From Rhodoferax sp. (GTDB taxonomy: Bacteria; Pseudomonadota; Gammaproteobacteria; Burkholderiales; Burkholderiaceae_C), in the NCBI GenBank assembly GCA_031291305.1, contig JARLJH010000050.1:1-57874 (forward strand): a DNA stretch of 57,874 nt, in the 5' to 3' direction. Positions within the stretch are counted from its first letter, which is position 1. Each line of letters starts with the position of its first letter. This document shows positions 8,555 to 17,587 of this stretch, piece by piece. Position numbers and translations under genes: made by a program. A model generated the notes under the pieces. It was not told the DNA's origin and did not search any database. It saw only the letters and a list, made by a program, of their open reading frames with translations.

Positions 8555-9634
8555 TCAGGTGTGCGGCTGGTGGCGCGCGCGACGGGGTCGCAAGAAGAAA
8601 CCTATTCCGACAACAATCACCAGCGTGCCCACGCCGCCAAGCACTCCAGCCACTGATGTTTGCGTATCGACAGCGGGCCATGCTTGTTGCCCTGCCGATC
8701 TTCCTCCCGCAGCCACTGACGTGTTGTTCTCCAACGCAGCGAACTTGTATCCCGGCAAGGGCGCCATGCGTTGTTGCAGTTGGGCAATGGCTTTGTAAAT
8801 GGGCGAAGCGCCAGACGCGAGTTCCGGCTGTCCGGTGACGCGCGCAATGGACCACTCCAGCCCGTCAGGGGAAGACGACGCGAACCAGGAAAACACCCCT
8901 CCAGTCAGCAGCGCGGCGCACCCCAAACTCACAATCACGCGGGTGGGGAACCTCGAAGCGACGGCTTTGGCGCTCAGGGCGGGCGTAAATGCATGGAGCA
9001 GATCAGGACGCGCTTGCCGTATGAACGCGATAACAGCAGCGGTCGCCAGTCCCTCTACCAAGCCGATGGCCAAATGGATGGGTTGCATGAGCCATAAAAA
9101 AGTCACCAGCGGCAAACTGCTGATGCCCGACATTTGCGTTTCAAGAACAACCCCCAAAGCCCCCATTTGCATGCTGACGACCGCCGCAAGCACGGTCATG
9201 GTCGTCAATTGATTCTTAGAGGGCTCGCTGCCAGCGCGCTTGAGCAATGGGCGATAGATCAGTGGGTAGGCTATGAAGCAAGGGAAGATGCCCAAGTTGA
9301 ATATATTGGCCCCCAAGGCCAACAGACCACCGTCGGCAAAGAACAAGGCCTGCACCGTCAAGACCGAGGCGATCACCACAAAAGCTGCGGGACCACCCAG
9401 CAAAATGGACAGCAGCAAGCCACCGCCAATATGCCCGCTTGACCCTGTGCCGGGAATCGAGAAGTTGATCATCTGGGCGGCAAATATGAAGGCCCCCAAC
9501 ACGCCCATCAAGGGCACCAGATGGTCCCTGGGGTCGGTGCGCAGTTGCTTTGAACACCAGCCAAGCGTCAGGCCAGATACTGCCCAAAGGCTTGCACCAA
9601 CAGCGGGGGAAAGCAGTGCATCGGCCATGTGCAT
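8555..9634 (-). CDS. nikMN: nickel/cobalt-specific ECF substrate-binding protein, NikMN fusion
   Basis: Fusion of the substrate-specific S component NikM/CbiM (about residues 1-210) with a NikN/CbiN-like C-terminal part (about 230-355), 359 residues. The N-terminus MHMADALLSPAVG supplies the His-containing motif that coordinates the metal in NikM/CbiM proteins. Multiple transmembrane segments follow. The C-terminal part has two membrane helices flanking a loop containing PDGLEWSIA, the CbiN/PDGLE signature. The ATG at 9634 has AGGAG eight bases upstream. With NikQ and NikO it makes a complete importer. Nickel is inferred from context; cobalt cannot be excluded by sequence alone. Confidence 0.9.
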   Translation of the reverse strand: MHMADALLSPAVGASLWAVSGLTLGWCSKQLRTDPRDHLVPLMGVLGAFIFAAQMINFSIPGTGSSGHIGGGLLLSILLGGPAAFVVIASVLTVQALFFADGGLLALGANIFNLGIFPCFIAYPLIYRPLLKRAGSEPSKNQLTTMTVLAAVVSMQMGALGVVLETQMSGISSLPLVTFLWLMQPIHLAIGLVEGLATAAVIAFIRQARPDLLHAFTPALSAKAVASRFPTRVIVSLGCAALLTGGVFSWFASSSPDGLEWSIARVTGQPELASGASPIYKAIAQLQQRMAPLPGYKFAALENNTSVAAGGRSAGQQAWPAVDTQTSVAGVLGGVGTLVIVVGIGFFLRPRRARHQPHT

Positions 9635-9686
9635 GATGAATTCTCCTGGACAGATCGTATGAAGAGTTTAGTAAAGGGCAAAACTA

Positions 9687-11198
9687 TCAAGATTGCGCAA
9701 GTGGTGCTGGATGAGCTTCAGGGCTCGCAGCCAGGCCATTTCGATAGGACTCCCGCAAGATTTCGACCGGGTGAAACACTTGGTAGGGCAACATTTGCTG
9801 AAACTGCATGCGGCAGCTGAGACAGTCGGTTGCCACTTTCTCTGGGGCGACCACCTTGATCTTGTTGGTTAGCCGGGCGCCTATGCTCAGCGACGTTTCG
9901 TGAAAATCTTTTTTGAAGCCCATGATGCCGCCCAGGCCGCAGCAATCGAAAGCGTCACCGACACGCTCCGTCCGCGCCTGCGGCACCAAGCCAAGCAGAT
10001 TCAACCAAGGTTGTCCGATGCCCTGTTGCCGCTGGTGACAGGGCGCGAAGTAGGCCACATGCGCGGGTACAGCTCCCAATTCGAGCTTGAGTTGCCCTGC
10101 CGTATGCATTTCCCACAAATACTCGCCCAGATCGTAGGTGTGGTTGGCGACCCGCAGTCGATTGGCGCCCCCCAGTTCGGCAAAGTAGCCCTGGTCACTC
10201 AACATCTTCCACTGCGTCAAGCCGAGCATGGATGGCTTATTGGCATTTGCCGAAGCACTGTTCGCCCGGCCCGTGAAAACGGCATCTTCAGCCGTCAGAC
10301 GTTTGCTCACCTGAGCAAAGTCGCCCTGGGACTGGCAGGCCATCTGCTGGACCAGCGCTCGGTATTCTTTGGAATACTGGGCCCCCTCACGCAATACAGA
10401 TTTCAGCAGATAGCCGCAGGTCGGGCACGAACACACGATGTCGAAACCTGCAGTGACACAACGCGCAAGTTCCGCGACGTTGAAACGGGCAAGATCGAAG
10501 GTAAAGGCGCGATCGCCTTCCAGCATGGCGGGCATGCCGCAACATTTTTGCTCGGGCAAATACACCGCCACACCGTTGCGCTCCAACACATCTACCGTGG
10601 CTTTGGCGACTTGCGGAAAGTAGTAGCGTGCGGTGCAGCCGGCAAAGTAGGCTACTTTGCGTCCACTCGTTTTCGGCATATTCCCGAGTCCGCGCGCTTG
10701 TGCCCAGGCGGTGAATCCATCGGTCGGAAAAAGGGGCAGCTTGCGTTCGGGGTGGATGCCGATCACACGCTTTAACCCTTTTGACACCAGACCGTTGTTG
10801 AGCGCCAGGTTGGCGAATTGCGGCAAGGCTCCGCCCAGCTTGCCCATGAATTGCACGTTCTCAATGAGGCGAATATTTGCGGGCAGTCCGTCGCGCGCAA
10901 CAAAAGCGTCCTTGGCTTCACGTATCCAGGTATGCACCGGTGTGCAGGGGCAGATGCCGCAGGTGTTGCATAGATCAAGCAACTGTTTCATCTCGGTGGA
11001 GGTGATGGCACCACCTCCAGACTCCTCACGATCCACCAGCCGATACAACTGCGGCATGAACAGGCACGACGAGTCGTCCATCAAATCCCGACAGTGACCA
11101 CAACTGGCACAGCGTTCAATCACTTTGCGCGCACGCAGCTCAGCGACATGGTCCGGCAGTCTATTGCCGGTGTCGTGCGGCAGGCACGCGTCGCTCAT
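9687..11198 (-). CDS. HdrB/GlpC-like Fe-S oxidoreductase with two CCG domains
   Basis: Iron-sulfur protein of 503 residues related to GlpC and to the HdrB/HdrC subunits of heterodisulfide reductase. The N-terminal part has two ferredoxin-like cysteine clusters, CASCGHCRDLMDDSSC and CNTCGICPCTPV, although the second lacks a perfect canonical spacing. Two CCG domains follow: AGCTARYYF...KCCGMPAM...CSCPTCGYL, then APCHQRQQG...DCCGLGGIMGF...DCLSCRMQF. Family members pass electrons or reduce disulfides. The ATG at 11198 is five bases after the hypB stop, so it is co-transcribed with hydrogenase maturation genes. Its exact role there is not known to me; an electron-carrying partner of the hydrogenase module is plausible. 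Confidence 0.8.
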   Translation of the reverse strand: MSDACLPHDTGNRLPDHVAELRARKVIERCASCGHCRDLMDDSSCLFMPQLYRLVDREESGGGAITSTEMKQLLDLCNTCGICPCTPVHTWIREAKDAFVARDGLPANIRLIENVQFMGKLGGALPQFANLALNNGLVSKGLKRVIGIHPERKLPLFPTDGFTAWAQARGLGNMPKTSGRKVAYFAGCTARYYFPQVAKATVDVLERNGVAVYLPEQKCCGMPAMLEGDRAFTFDLARFNVAELARCVTAGFDIVCSCPTCGYLLKSVLREGAQYSKEYRALVQQMACQSQGDFAQVSKRLTAEDAVFTGRANSASANANKPSMLGLTQWKMLSDQGYFAELGGANRLRVANHTYDLGEYLWEMHTAGQLKLELGAVPAHVAYFAPCHQRQQGIGQPWLNLLGLVPQARTERVGDAFDCCGLGGIMGFKKDFHETSLSIGARLTNKIKVVAPEKVATDCLSCRMQFQQMLPYQVFHPVEILRESYRNGLAASPEAHPAPLAQS

Positions 11199-11203
11199 GG
11201 TGG

Positions 11204-11935
11204 CTAGACCTGTGCTTTGCGCTCTGCAACCGACCGAACCAGCCAGTCGACCCATTGATCCATGCCATGGCCATTTTTGGATGACAGTTCAATGATGGGC
11301 ATGTCACCACGCACTGCCCGAATGGCGGCGCGGGCACGGTCCACGCTGAACTCTTCGATATACGGCAACAAATCGGTCTTGGTGATCAGCACCTGTGCGC
11401 CGGCGCGGAACATGATGGGATATTTGGCAGGCTTGTCGTCGCCCTCGGTGACAGACAACAACAGTACGTTGCGATGCTGGCCAATGTCAAAACTGGCCGG
11501 GCATACCAGATTGCCAACGTTCTCGATGAACAGAATGTCGATGCCGGCCAATTCAAGGTCATGCAATGCCTCGTGCACCATATGGGCGTCAAGGTGGCAG
11601 GCCATACCGGTGGTGATCTGTATGGCGGGCACACCATGGCGACGGATACGATCGGCATCGTTTTCGGTTTCCAGATCACCCTCGATCACGGCCATGCGCA
11701 AACCCGGTGGCAAGGCATGAATGGTGGCCTCCAGCAGGCTGGTCTTGCCGCTACCTGGGCCAGACATGATGTTGACAACGAAGACGCCGTGTTCTTCAAA
11801 ATGGGCGCGATTGTGGTCGGCCTGAATATCGTTTTCGTGCAGTAGATTTTCCAGCACCTCGATGGTGTGATGCTCATCATCTACAAGCAGATGTCGGTTC
11901 GCATCCGTGATGTTGCAGCCGCAGTTATCGCACAT
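11204..11935 (-). CDS. hypB: hydrogenase nickel incorporation GTPase HypB
   Basis: GTPase that, with HypA, loads nickel into [NiFe] hydrogenase large subunits; 243 residues, typical length. The N-terminus MCDNCGCNI carries the high-affinity nickel-binding CxxCGC motif. The P-loop is SGPGSGKTSLLE; other G-domain motifs are EGDLETENDADRIR, ENVGNLVCPA with the metal-site cysteine, and the guanine-specificity ITKTDLLPY. There is no histidine-rich nickel-storage stretch. The ATG at 11935 has AAAGGAG upstream. It lies between hypA and the HdrB-like gene. Confidence 0.96.
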   Translation of the reverse strand: MCDNCGCNITDANRHLLVDDEHHTIEVLENLLHENDIQADHNRAHFEEHGVFVVNIMSGPGSGKTSLLEATIHALPPGLRMAVIEGDLETENDADRIRRHGVPAIQITTGMACHLDAHMVHEALHDLELAGIDILFIENVGNLVCPASFDIGQHRNVLLLSVTEGDDKPAKYPIMFRAGAQVLITKTDLLPYIEEFSVDRARAAIRAVRGDMPIIELSSKNGHGMDQWVDWLVRSVAERKAQV

Positions 11936-11997
11936 GCTTACTTCTCCTTTTGCAGCCACTGGGCCGCGTCAATAAATCTTCCACGGATGATTGCCGT

Positions 11998-12366
11998 TCA
12001 TTCATTTCCCGCTTTGGCATCGCGCGATACCGCCTCAAAGCTCTCGATATACAGTTCCTGCCCCTGAATGACTTCAATGTCATTGCCGCCACAAGCAGGA
12101 CATTCAAAACGAAAGCGCGGCACATCAAATTCGGTAGTGCACTGTCGGCAGCGGCCTCTGACATCAACGGTGTTGATGACCAGTTTGGCACCATCGGCCA
12201 CAGTGTCTTCTGCAAACATTTCGAAGCAGGCCACCAACTGCTGAGGCTCGACCGCACACAAGCGCCCGACCTTCAGCGACACCTGGCTGATCCGCGTGAC
12301 ACCATGGCACACCGCCTTTTGCTCAAGGATGCGCATCAAGCCGCTGACTATGGCTGTTTCATGCAT
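11998..12366 (-). CDS. hypA: hydrogenase nickel metallochaperone HypA
   Basis: Nickel metallochaperone, 122 residues. It begins MHE, the strictly conserved nickel-binding N-terminus, and carries the zinc site CRQC and CPAC separated by 12 residues. It hands nickel to HypB for insertion into the hydrogenase large subunit encoded divergently at 19147-20232. It is the first gene of the leftward operon hypA-hypB-hdrB-like-nikMN-nikQ-nikO. No hypC, hypD, hypE or hypF is present in the window, so the Fe(CN)2CO part of maturation must be supplied from elsewhere. Confidence 0.96.
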   Translation of the reverse strand: MHETAIVSGLMRILEQKAVCHGVTRISQVSLKVGRLCAVEPQQLVACFEMFAEDTVADGAKLVINTVDVRGRCRQCTTEFDVPRFRFECPACGGNDIEVIQGQELYIESFEAVSRDAKAGNE

Positions 12367-12765
12367 GACTCAATCTCCGCTGCACCACAGAACTCAATAA
12401 AAACACTGCAAACGACAGCCTGTCTATCCATAAGTGAGCAATCCAGCATTCGCGCTTTCGATAACAAAGCACCTGAATGCAATGGATCAAAGGTTAGCCA
12501 TGCAAGAACAGAAAAACAACCAGTTACTCTGGCAAATCAATCATCTGTCACAAAAAGTGACAACTGAAAAGAAAGCAGTGCACAGCTGTTGTTTCACGAC
12601 TTTCATTGCCGTCAAATTCACTCACAGCAACCCTGGAACCCCAATTTTTCGCAACAACTTTGTATTCCGATCATCTTCTTCGACGCTGCAAGCTGAGCCC
12701 AAAGAAGCACGGTGAAGGCCACTAACACCGCGTCCTGATCGCAGTCCAATAGAAGGAACTCAACA
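12367..12765. promoter_or_regulatory. divergent intergenic region between hypA and hydrogenase operons
   Basis: About 400 bases without a supported gene. It contains the 17-bp dyad at 12546-12562, 204 bases before the hydrogenase start codon. Both divergent operons presumably start here. I found no canonical -24/-12 sigma-54 promoter by eye. Confidence 0.6.
12546..12562. promoter_or_regulatory. dyad operator, copy 1 (TGTCAC-N5-GTGACA)
   Basis: Perfect 6-bp inverted repeat around AAAAA. It has the same architecture as the sites at 20495, 32353 and 38365. Inferred enhancer site for the sigma-54 activator at 38438. Confidence 0.7.
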
Positions 12766-15700
12766 ATGCTCGCATCTATAGGCTTTGACCCCGCCACGAC
12801 AGCGTGGTTCGGAGCAATCATCCTCCTGTTCGGCGAGATATTCGCTCTGCTTTCGCTGCGAAACCTCCCCCGATTGATCATCGTCTCAAGCATCGCCGAA
12901 GTTGGCTATGTCTTGATGGGACTCGGACTCGGTGGGGCATCCGGCGATACCGGAGCGATGATGCACCTCGGCTACCAGATCGTCATGCGCGGTCTGGTTG
13001 TGCTGACCGCCTGGTGGCTGATCCACCGCACTGGCTCATCCAAGCTTGATGATCTCGCAGGCAGCGGCAAACGTATGCCGGTTGTGGCCACACTCTTTGG
13101 CTTTGGCATGTTTTCGGTGATGGGGTTGTCACCATTCAAAGGGTCGTTCAGCAAATTTCTGATCCTTTACGCCGCCATTGAACAAGGTCACTGGTTGCTG
13201 GCCGCCTTCGGCACGCTGGCAAGCATCATTGCTGCCGTGTATTACATCCACATCATTCAGCGGGTTTGCCTTGAACCGCAGGGTAATGCCATTCAACTGA
13301 AAGCCGCTCCGTCCCTGTTGTCGATTCCGATCGGTTTGCTGACTGCGCTGACGATTTTCATGAGCGTCTGGCCCGAGCCCATGTTGCACCAGGCAGCTGC
13401 GCTGGTCGGTGTTCTCGATGTTTCATTGGTGCCGCAATTTGAGTCACCCTGGTCAACACTGGTGCTTGTGCCTTATGTCGGCGGCTTTGTCCTCTATGCC
13501 GTCGGCTTGAAGGCGCGGTTGATGCGCGATGCACTGGCCGTGCTGTTGGCCTTGACAACACTGGTACTGGCGGTGATCCAACCCAACCTTGACCCGGCAT
13601 CGCATCTCTTTTCCATGCTGTTCGCAGGCATTTCCTGCTTGGTCATTCTGTACTCGGTTGGCTATATGAAGCATAGCGAGCACAGTAATCGCTACTACTT
13701 CTTCGCGTTTCTGATGACCGGCTCGATGCTTGGGCTGACTTCTGCATCCGAGTTTGGTAACTTCTACGTGTTCTGGGAGCTGATGACCTGGAGCTCTTAC
13801 TTACTGGTGGTGCATGAGCAGACACCGAAAGCGCTCAAGGCCGGTATGACGTATTTCCTGATGTGTGCCGGGGGCGCTTACATCATGAACTTCGGAATTC
13901 TGCTGGTGCACTCCCAGATGCACACCTTTGAGTTTGCCACCGTGGCAGCTCAGATTGGTCAGATGAATCCGGCAGTAGGCATGCTCGCCGCGCTGTGCTT
14001 CTTTATCGGCTTTGCGGTCAAAGCAGGTTTTGTTCCCCTGCATTCCTGGCTGCCTCTGGCCCACCCGGAAGCGCCCTCGTCGATTTCTGCGCCTCTGTCT
14101 GGCATTCTGACCAAGGCAGGTATTTTTGGCATCGTCAAAGTATTGTTTGTGATCTTCGGAACCACCGCGCTGACACGCTTCGCCGGTGCCGGATTCGACC
14201 TCGGCTTGCTGCTGGTCGTGCTGGGTTGCGTCACCCTGGTGTACGGTGAAGTGATGGCGCTGCTGCAAACTGAGATCAAACGCATGCTGGCTTACTCAAC
14301 GCTGGCGCAGGTCGGCGAGATCGGTGCGATCCTCGGTCTGGGGACATCGCTGGCAACTTCCGCTGCGCTGATGCATGTTACAAACCACGCCGTCATGAAA
14401 ACGCTGCTGTTCTTTGCAGCTGGTGCGTTCATCATGCAGAGCGGCAAGCGCCAGATCAAGGAGCTGGCCGGATTGGGCAAGGTCATGCCTTTCACAGCAG
14501 GTTGCTACGCCTTGGCAACGATCTCTATCATGGGCTTGCCACCCTTCTCTGGCTTTATCAGCAAATTTTTGATGATCACCGCTGCGGCTGCGGCAGGCCG
14601 GATGGATGTCGCGGCGCTGATTCTGGTGGGTAGCGTCATCGCTGCCTTCTACTACCTGCGTATCGTCCGCGTCTTGTTTTTTCAGCCCTACGAAGGTTCT
14701 GCCGTCAAGGAAGCACCAGCCTCCATGCTGGTGGCCATGGGTGTCCTCGCTGCTGCCATCATCTTCGGCGGTGTTGCCCCAGGATTCCAGCTCGATGCCG
14801 TACGTGCCGTTGGCGACCTGATGGCCAGCCGTGGCGGTTTACCACCTGTTGTTTTGCCCGACCTGGTCATCGCTTGGCCTGCCGCCGCCGTGATAGCCAC
14901 CTTGGGTGCCGTCGCTGTCTGGCTGCTGGGCAAATTTGCGCCTAGAGCGGCAACTCGCCTGGCCATCGCGGTACCGCTGGCTGCCTTTGTTGCCATTCTG
15001 GCTCAAGCAGATCGCTATGACACACTGTCCTTCGCCTTTGCCTTGCTGGTCGCCGGTGTCGGCACATTGAACATGGCCTACGCCACCGGTTATATGGCAC
15101 ACGGCCATGCCCAGCCGCGCTTCTATGCAGCCTTCACGCTCCTGATGGCTGGCTTGATCGGCATGGCTGGTAGCCACGACTTTTTCAATTTCTTTGCCTT
15201 CTGGGAGTTGATGAGCAGCTGGGCGCTGTACGTTGCGCTGGTGCATGAAGAAACCGGCGATGCCCGCCGAGAGGCCATGAAGTATTTCATGTTCAACACG
15301 GTTGGTGCAGGCTTCATGTTCCTGGGCATAGCCATGCTTGGCACGGCCAGCGGCAGCTTTGAATTTGCCGCCATTGCCAAGGCTGCGCCACTGATGTCAG
15401 TGACCTCATTGGGCGCTGCACTGATTCTGGTTGTTCTGGGCATGCTGATGAAAGCGGCGATGCTGCCGGTGCGTATTGACTACCAGATGCACCCTGCGAC
15501 CGCGCCGACACCGGTTTCCGGCTATATCTCAGCCGTGCTGCTCAAGAGTGGCCCTTACGGTATTCTCAAAGTGTTCACGGTACTGGGTGGTGCGGTGCTG
15601 TTTGACCGCCTTGGCGTTGCCTCGGGCATGCCGATGCTGATGTACGTGGTGGCCATCATCGGTGGCATCACCTTGCTTTATGCCGGTGCCATGGCGGTGC

Positions 15701-16605
15701 TGCAAAACGGCATTAAACGCCTGCTGATCTACAGCACCGTTTGCCAACTGGGTTACGTCACCATGGCGCTGGCATTGGGAACTACGCTAGGTGTCGCCGG
15801 GGGGCTGATGCACTTCGTCAACCACATGTTTCTCAAGGATCTGCTGTTCCTGTGCGCAGGATGCATCATGGTGTCCAGCCACGCGACGACGCTTGATCAA
15901 TTGGGCGGACTGGGTCGCAAGATGCCCATCACCTTCGGTATCTTCTTGTTTGCAGGCCTGTCCCTGGCAGGTGTGCCACCGCTCAATGGTTTCTCTTCAA
16001 AGTGGCTGATTTATCAGGCTTCATTCCAGTCGGGACACTACGTACTGGGTGTCTTCGCGCTGGTGTCCAGCGTGTTCACCCTGGCGGCCATTCTGAAGTT
16101 CGCCCACTCGGCTTTCATGGGCTCACCGGGTGCCGCTGCGGAACATGCCCAAGAAGCACCGGCCATCATGCTGGTGCCGATGGCCATTCTGACCACGGCT
16201 TGCGTCGCGATTGGCATGATGCCCGGACTCCTGCTGGTTCCCATCGCCAGCATCCAGCAAAGCCTCGGCATGGTGCCGATTGCCGCTAGCTGGACTGGTC
16301 CGTTGCCTGGTACGGGAGGGTGGCATCCGGGCGTACTGTCCGTGTTGGTGATCTTGCTAGCTGGTGTCTCAATGTTCTATTTGCGACTGGGTCGTGCTGG
16401 CAAGGCAATCGTTCGCTCACCAATCCACCTGTGCGGTGTTGCCGATATCACTCCGGTCATGGCTCAAGTCAACGCCTCTAACTTGTTTGAAACGCCAGAC
16501 GAGACGATACGTGGATTGCTGCACGCATCACACGACACCGGGTACAGCGAGGATGACTCCGCCCCCCATGGACACGCTGTCTCTATTGAAATCAAACCGG
16601 CCTGA
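12766..16605 (+). CDS. fused proton-pump (Mrp/ND-type) subunit of group 4 hydrogenase
   Basis: Membrane protein of 1279 residues fusing several copies of the complex I antiporter-like fold (NuoL/M/N, HyfB/D/F). Residues 1 to about 235 match only the second half of a module (SSIAEVGYVLMGLG, then MGLSPFKGSFSKF). Residues about 240-690 and 700-1190 are complete modules. Module 2 has the TM5 glutamate (FWELM, E338) and TM7 lysine (VKAG, K419); module 3 has E814 and K896. Each ends with a LPPFSGF-like helix break. It should translocate ions when the hydrogenase turns over. The ATG at 12766 has AAGGA eight bases upstream, so the half-module is the real N-terminus. It is the first gene of the hydrogenase operon. 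The fusion and the 2.5-module make-up are unusual. Confidence 0.9.
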   Translation: MLASIGFDPATTAWFGAIILLFGEIFALLSLRNLPRLIIVSSIAEVGYVLMGLGLGGASGDTGAMMHLGYQIVMRGLVVLTAWWLIHRTGSSKLDDLAGSGKRMPVVATLFGFGMFSVMGLSPFKGSFSKFLILYAAIEQGHWLLAAFGTLASIIAAVYYIHIIQRVCLEPQGNAIQLKAAPSLLSIPIGLLTALTIFMSVWPEPMLHQAAALVGVLDVSLVPQFESPWSTLVLVPYVGGFVLYAVGLKARLMRDALAVLLALTTLVLAVIQPNLDPASHLFSMLFAGISCLVILYSVGYMKHSEHSNRYYFFAFLMTGSMLGLTSASEFGNFYVFWELMTWSSYLLVVHEQTPKALKAGMTYFLMCAGGAYIMNFGILLVHSQMHTFEFATVAAQIGQMNPAVGMLAALCFFIGFAVKAGFVPLHSWLPLAHPEAPSSISAPLSGILTKAGIFGIVKVLFVIFGTTALTRFAGAGFDLGLLLVVLGCVTLVYGEVMALLQTEIKRMLAYSTLAQVGEIGAILGLGTSLATSAALMHVTNHAVMKTLLFFAAGAFIMQSGKRQIKELAGLGKVMPFTAGCYALATISIMGLPPFSGFISKFLMITAAAAAGRMDVAALILVGSVIAAFYYLRIVRVLFFQPYEGSAVKEAPASMLVAMGVLAAAIIFGGVAPGFQLDAVRAVGDLMASRGGLPPVVLPDLVIAWPAAAVIATLGAVAVWLLGKFAPRAATRLAIAVPLAAFVAILAQADRYDTLSFAFALLVAGVGTLNMAYATGYMAHGHAQPRFYAAFTLLMAGLIGMAGSHDFFNFFAFWELMSSWALYVALVHEETGDARREAMKYFMFNTVGAGFMFLGIAMLGTASGSFEFAAIAKAAPLMSVTSLGAALILVVLGMLMKAAMLPVRIDYQMHPATAPTPVSGYISAVLLKSGPYGILKVFTVLGGAVLFDRLGVASGMPMLMYVVAIIGGITLLYAGAMAVLQNGIKRLLIYSTVCQLGYVTMALALGTTLGVAGGLMHFVNHMFLKDLLFLCAGCIMVSSHATTLDQLGGLGRKMPITFGIFLFAGLSLAGVPPLNGFSSKWLIYQASFQSGHYVLGVFALVSSVFTLAAILKFAHSAFMGSPGAAAEHAQEAPAIMLVPMAILTTACVAIGMMPGLLLVPIASIQQSLGMVPIAASWTGPLPGTGGWHPGVLSVLVILLAGVSMFYLRLGRAGKAIVRSPIHLCGVADITPVMAQVNASNLFETPDETIRGLLHASHDTGYSEDDSAPHGHAVSIEIKPA

Positions 16606-16617
16606 GAAAGACACATC

Positions 16618-17574
16618 ATGCTTGAATCGCTGTACACCCCTTTTGCTGCACTACTTTTTCCAGGTGGATTGTTTGCCTTGGCGCTTGGCTTGGCGCTGAA
16701 AGGCCTGGACCGGCGGTTGGCTGCACGCCTTCAGGCGCGCGTCGGACCACCTCTGGCGCAGCCCCTGTATGACCTGGTTAAATTGGCCAGAAAACGCACC
16801 ATGGTGCCGGACAGCGCCAATGAGTCCGTATTTCTTGGTGCGCCGCTGATCGGTGCTGTGTCCATGGCCCTGGCTGCGGCACTCGTGCCTATCCCGGGTT
16901 TTTACACGCCCAGTCCGGTGCTCGGTGACCTGTTGGTCTTGCTCTATCTGCTGACCGTTCCTGCGGTCGTATTGATGATCGCCGGTTCAGCATCCGGATC
17001 GCCCTTCGGTGCCATCGGTTTCTCACGCGAAATGGCGATGATGCTGGCCTACGAAGGGCCGCTGGTGCTAGTGGTTGCGGCAGTCGCCATGCGCACCGGC
17101 ATGGGCATGGGGGGGGTGATCAGTTTTTCACTGGCAGACATCATTGCTTACCAGCAAAGCCACGGTGCTTTCTTGTTTGATCCGGTTATGTGGCCAGCGC
17201 TGCTCGCTTTCCTGGCCTTTTATCCGGCCAACCTCGGCATCATTCCCTTCGACATCCCCGAAGCGGAAACCGAAGTCCTGGAAGGCCCGCTGCTTGAGTA
17301 TTCGGGTCCTGCACTGGGCTTGTTCAAGATCATGTCGGCACTGAAATCGGTGGTGGTGCTCGGGCTCGGCGTGGCGCTGTTTTTCCCGCTTGCACCTACA
17401 GGCGTCGCAGGCCTGCTGGTTCAAGTTGCCAAACTGGTGATTCTGATGTTGATCGGTGTCACCGTCGTGCGGGTCTCTTGTGGTCGTATGCGCATCGACC
17501 AGGCCTTCCGCTTTTTCCTCAAATGGCCACTGGCACTTTCTGTTCTTTCTGTCGCCATGGTCGCGCTTGCCTAA
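16618..17574 (+). CDS. group 4 hydrogenase membrane anchor, NuoH/HyfC-like
   Basis: NuoH/HycD/HyfC-family membrane subunit, 318 residues, about eight transmembrane helices. Family motifs are visible: RLQARVGPPLAQPLYDLVKL in the first cytoplasmic loop, the FSREMAMMLAYEGPL segment, and the acidic loop DIPEAETEVLEGPLLEYSG, which in complex I lines the quinone or E-channel. It links the peripheral electron-transfer arm to the antiporter-like subunit. It follows the fused pump gene after 12 bases and precedes the small subunit gene. Confidence 0.94.
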   Translation: MLESLYTPFAALLFPGGLFALALGLALKGLDRRLAARLQARVGPPLAQPLYDLVKLARKRTMVPDSANESVFLGAPLIGAVSMALAAALVPIPGFYTPSPVLGDLLVLLYLLTVPAVVLMIAGSASGSPFGAIGFSREMAMMLAYEGPLVLVVAAVAMRTGMGMGGVISFSLADIIAYQQSHGAFLFDPVMWPALLAFLAFYPANLGIIPFDIPEAETEVLEGPLLEYSGPALGLFKIMSALKSVVVLGLGVALFFPLAPTGVAGLLVQVAKLVILMLIGVTVVRVSCGRMRIDQAFRFFLKWPLALSVLSVAMVALA

Positions 17575-17587
17575 CGGAGAACATGAT

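Noticed and set aside
6981-9634. Assigning the ECF importer to cobalt for B12 synthesis
   Set aside because: No cobalamin gene is in the window, while nickel-using genes are adjacent; nickel is preferred though not proven.
12434-12715. 93-residue open frame before the hydrogenase operon
   Set aside because: It overlaps the dyad operator, has no ribosome binding site and shows no recognisable domain.
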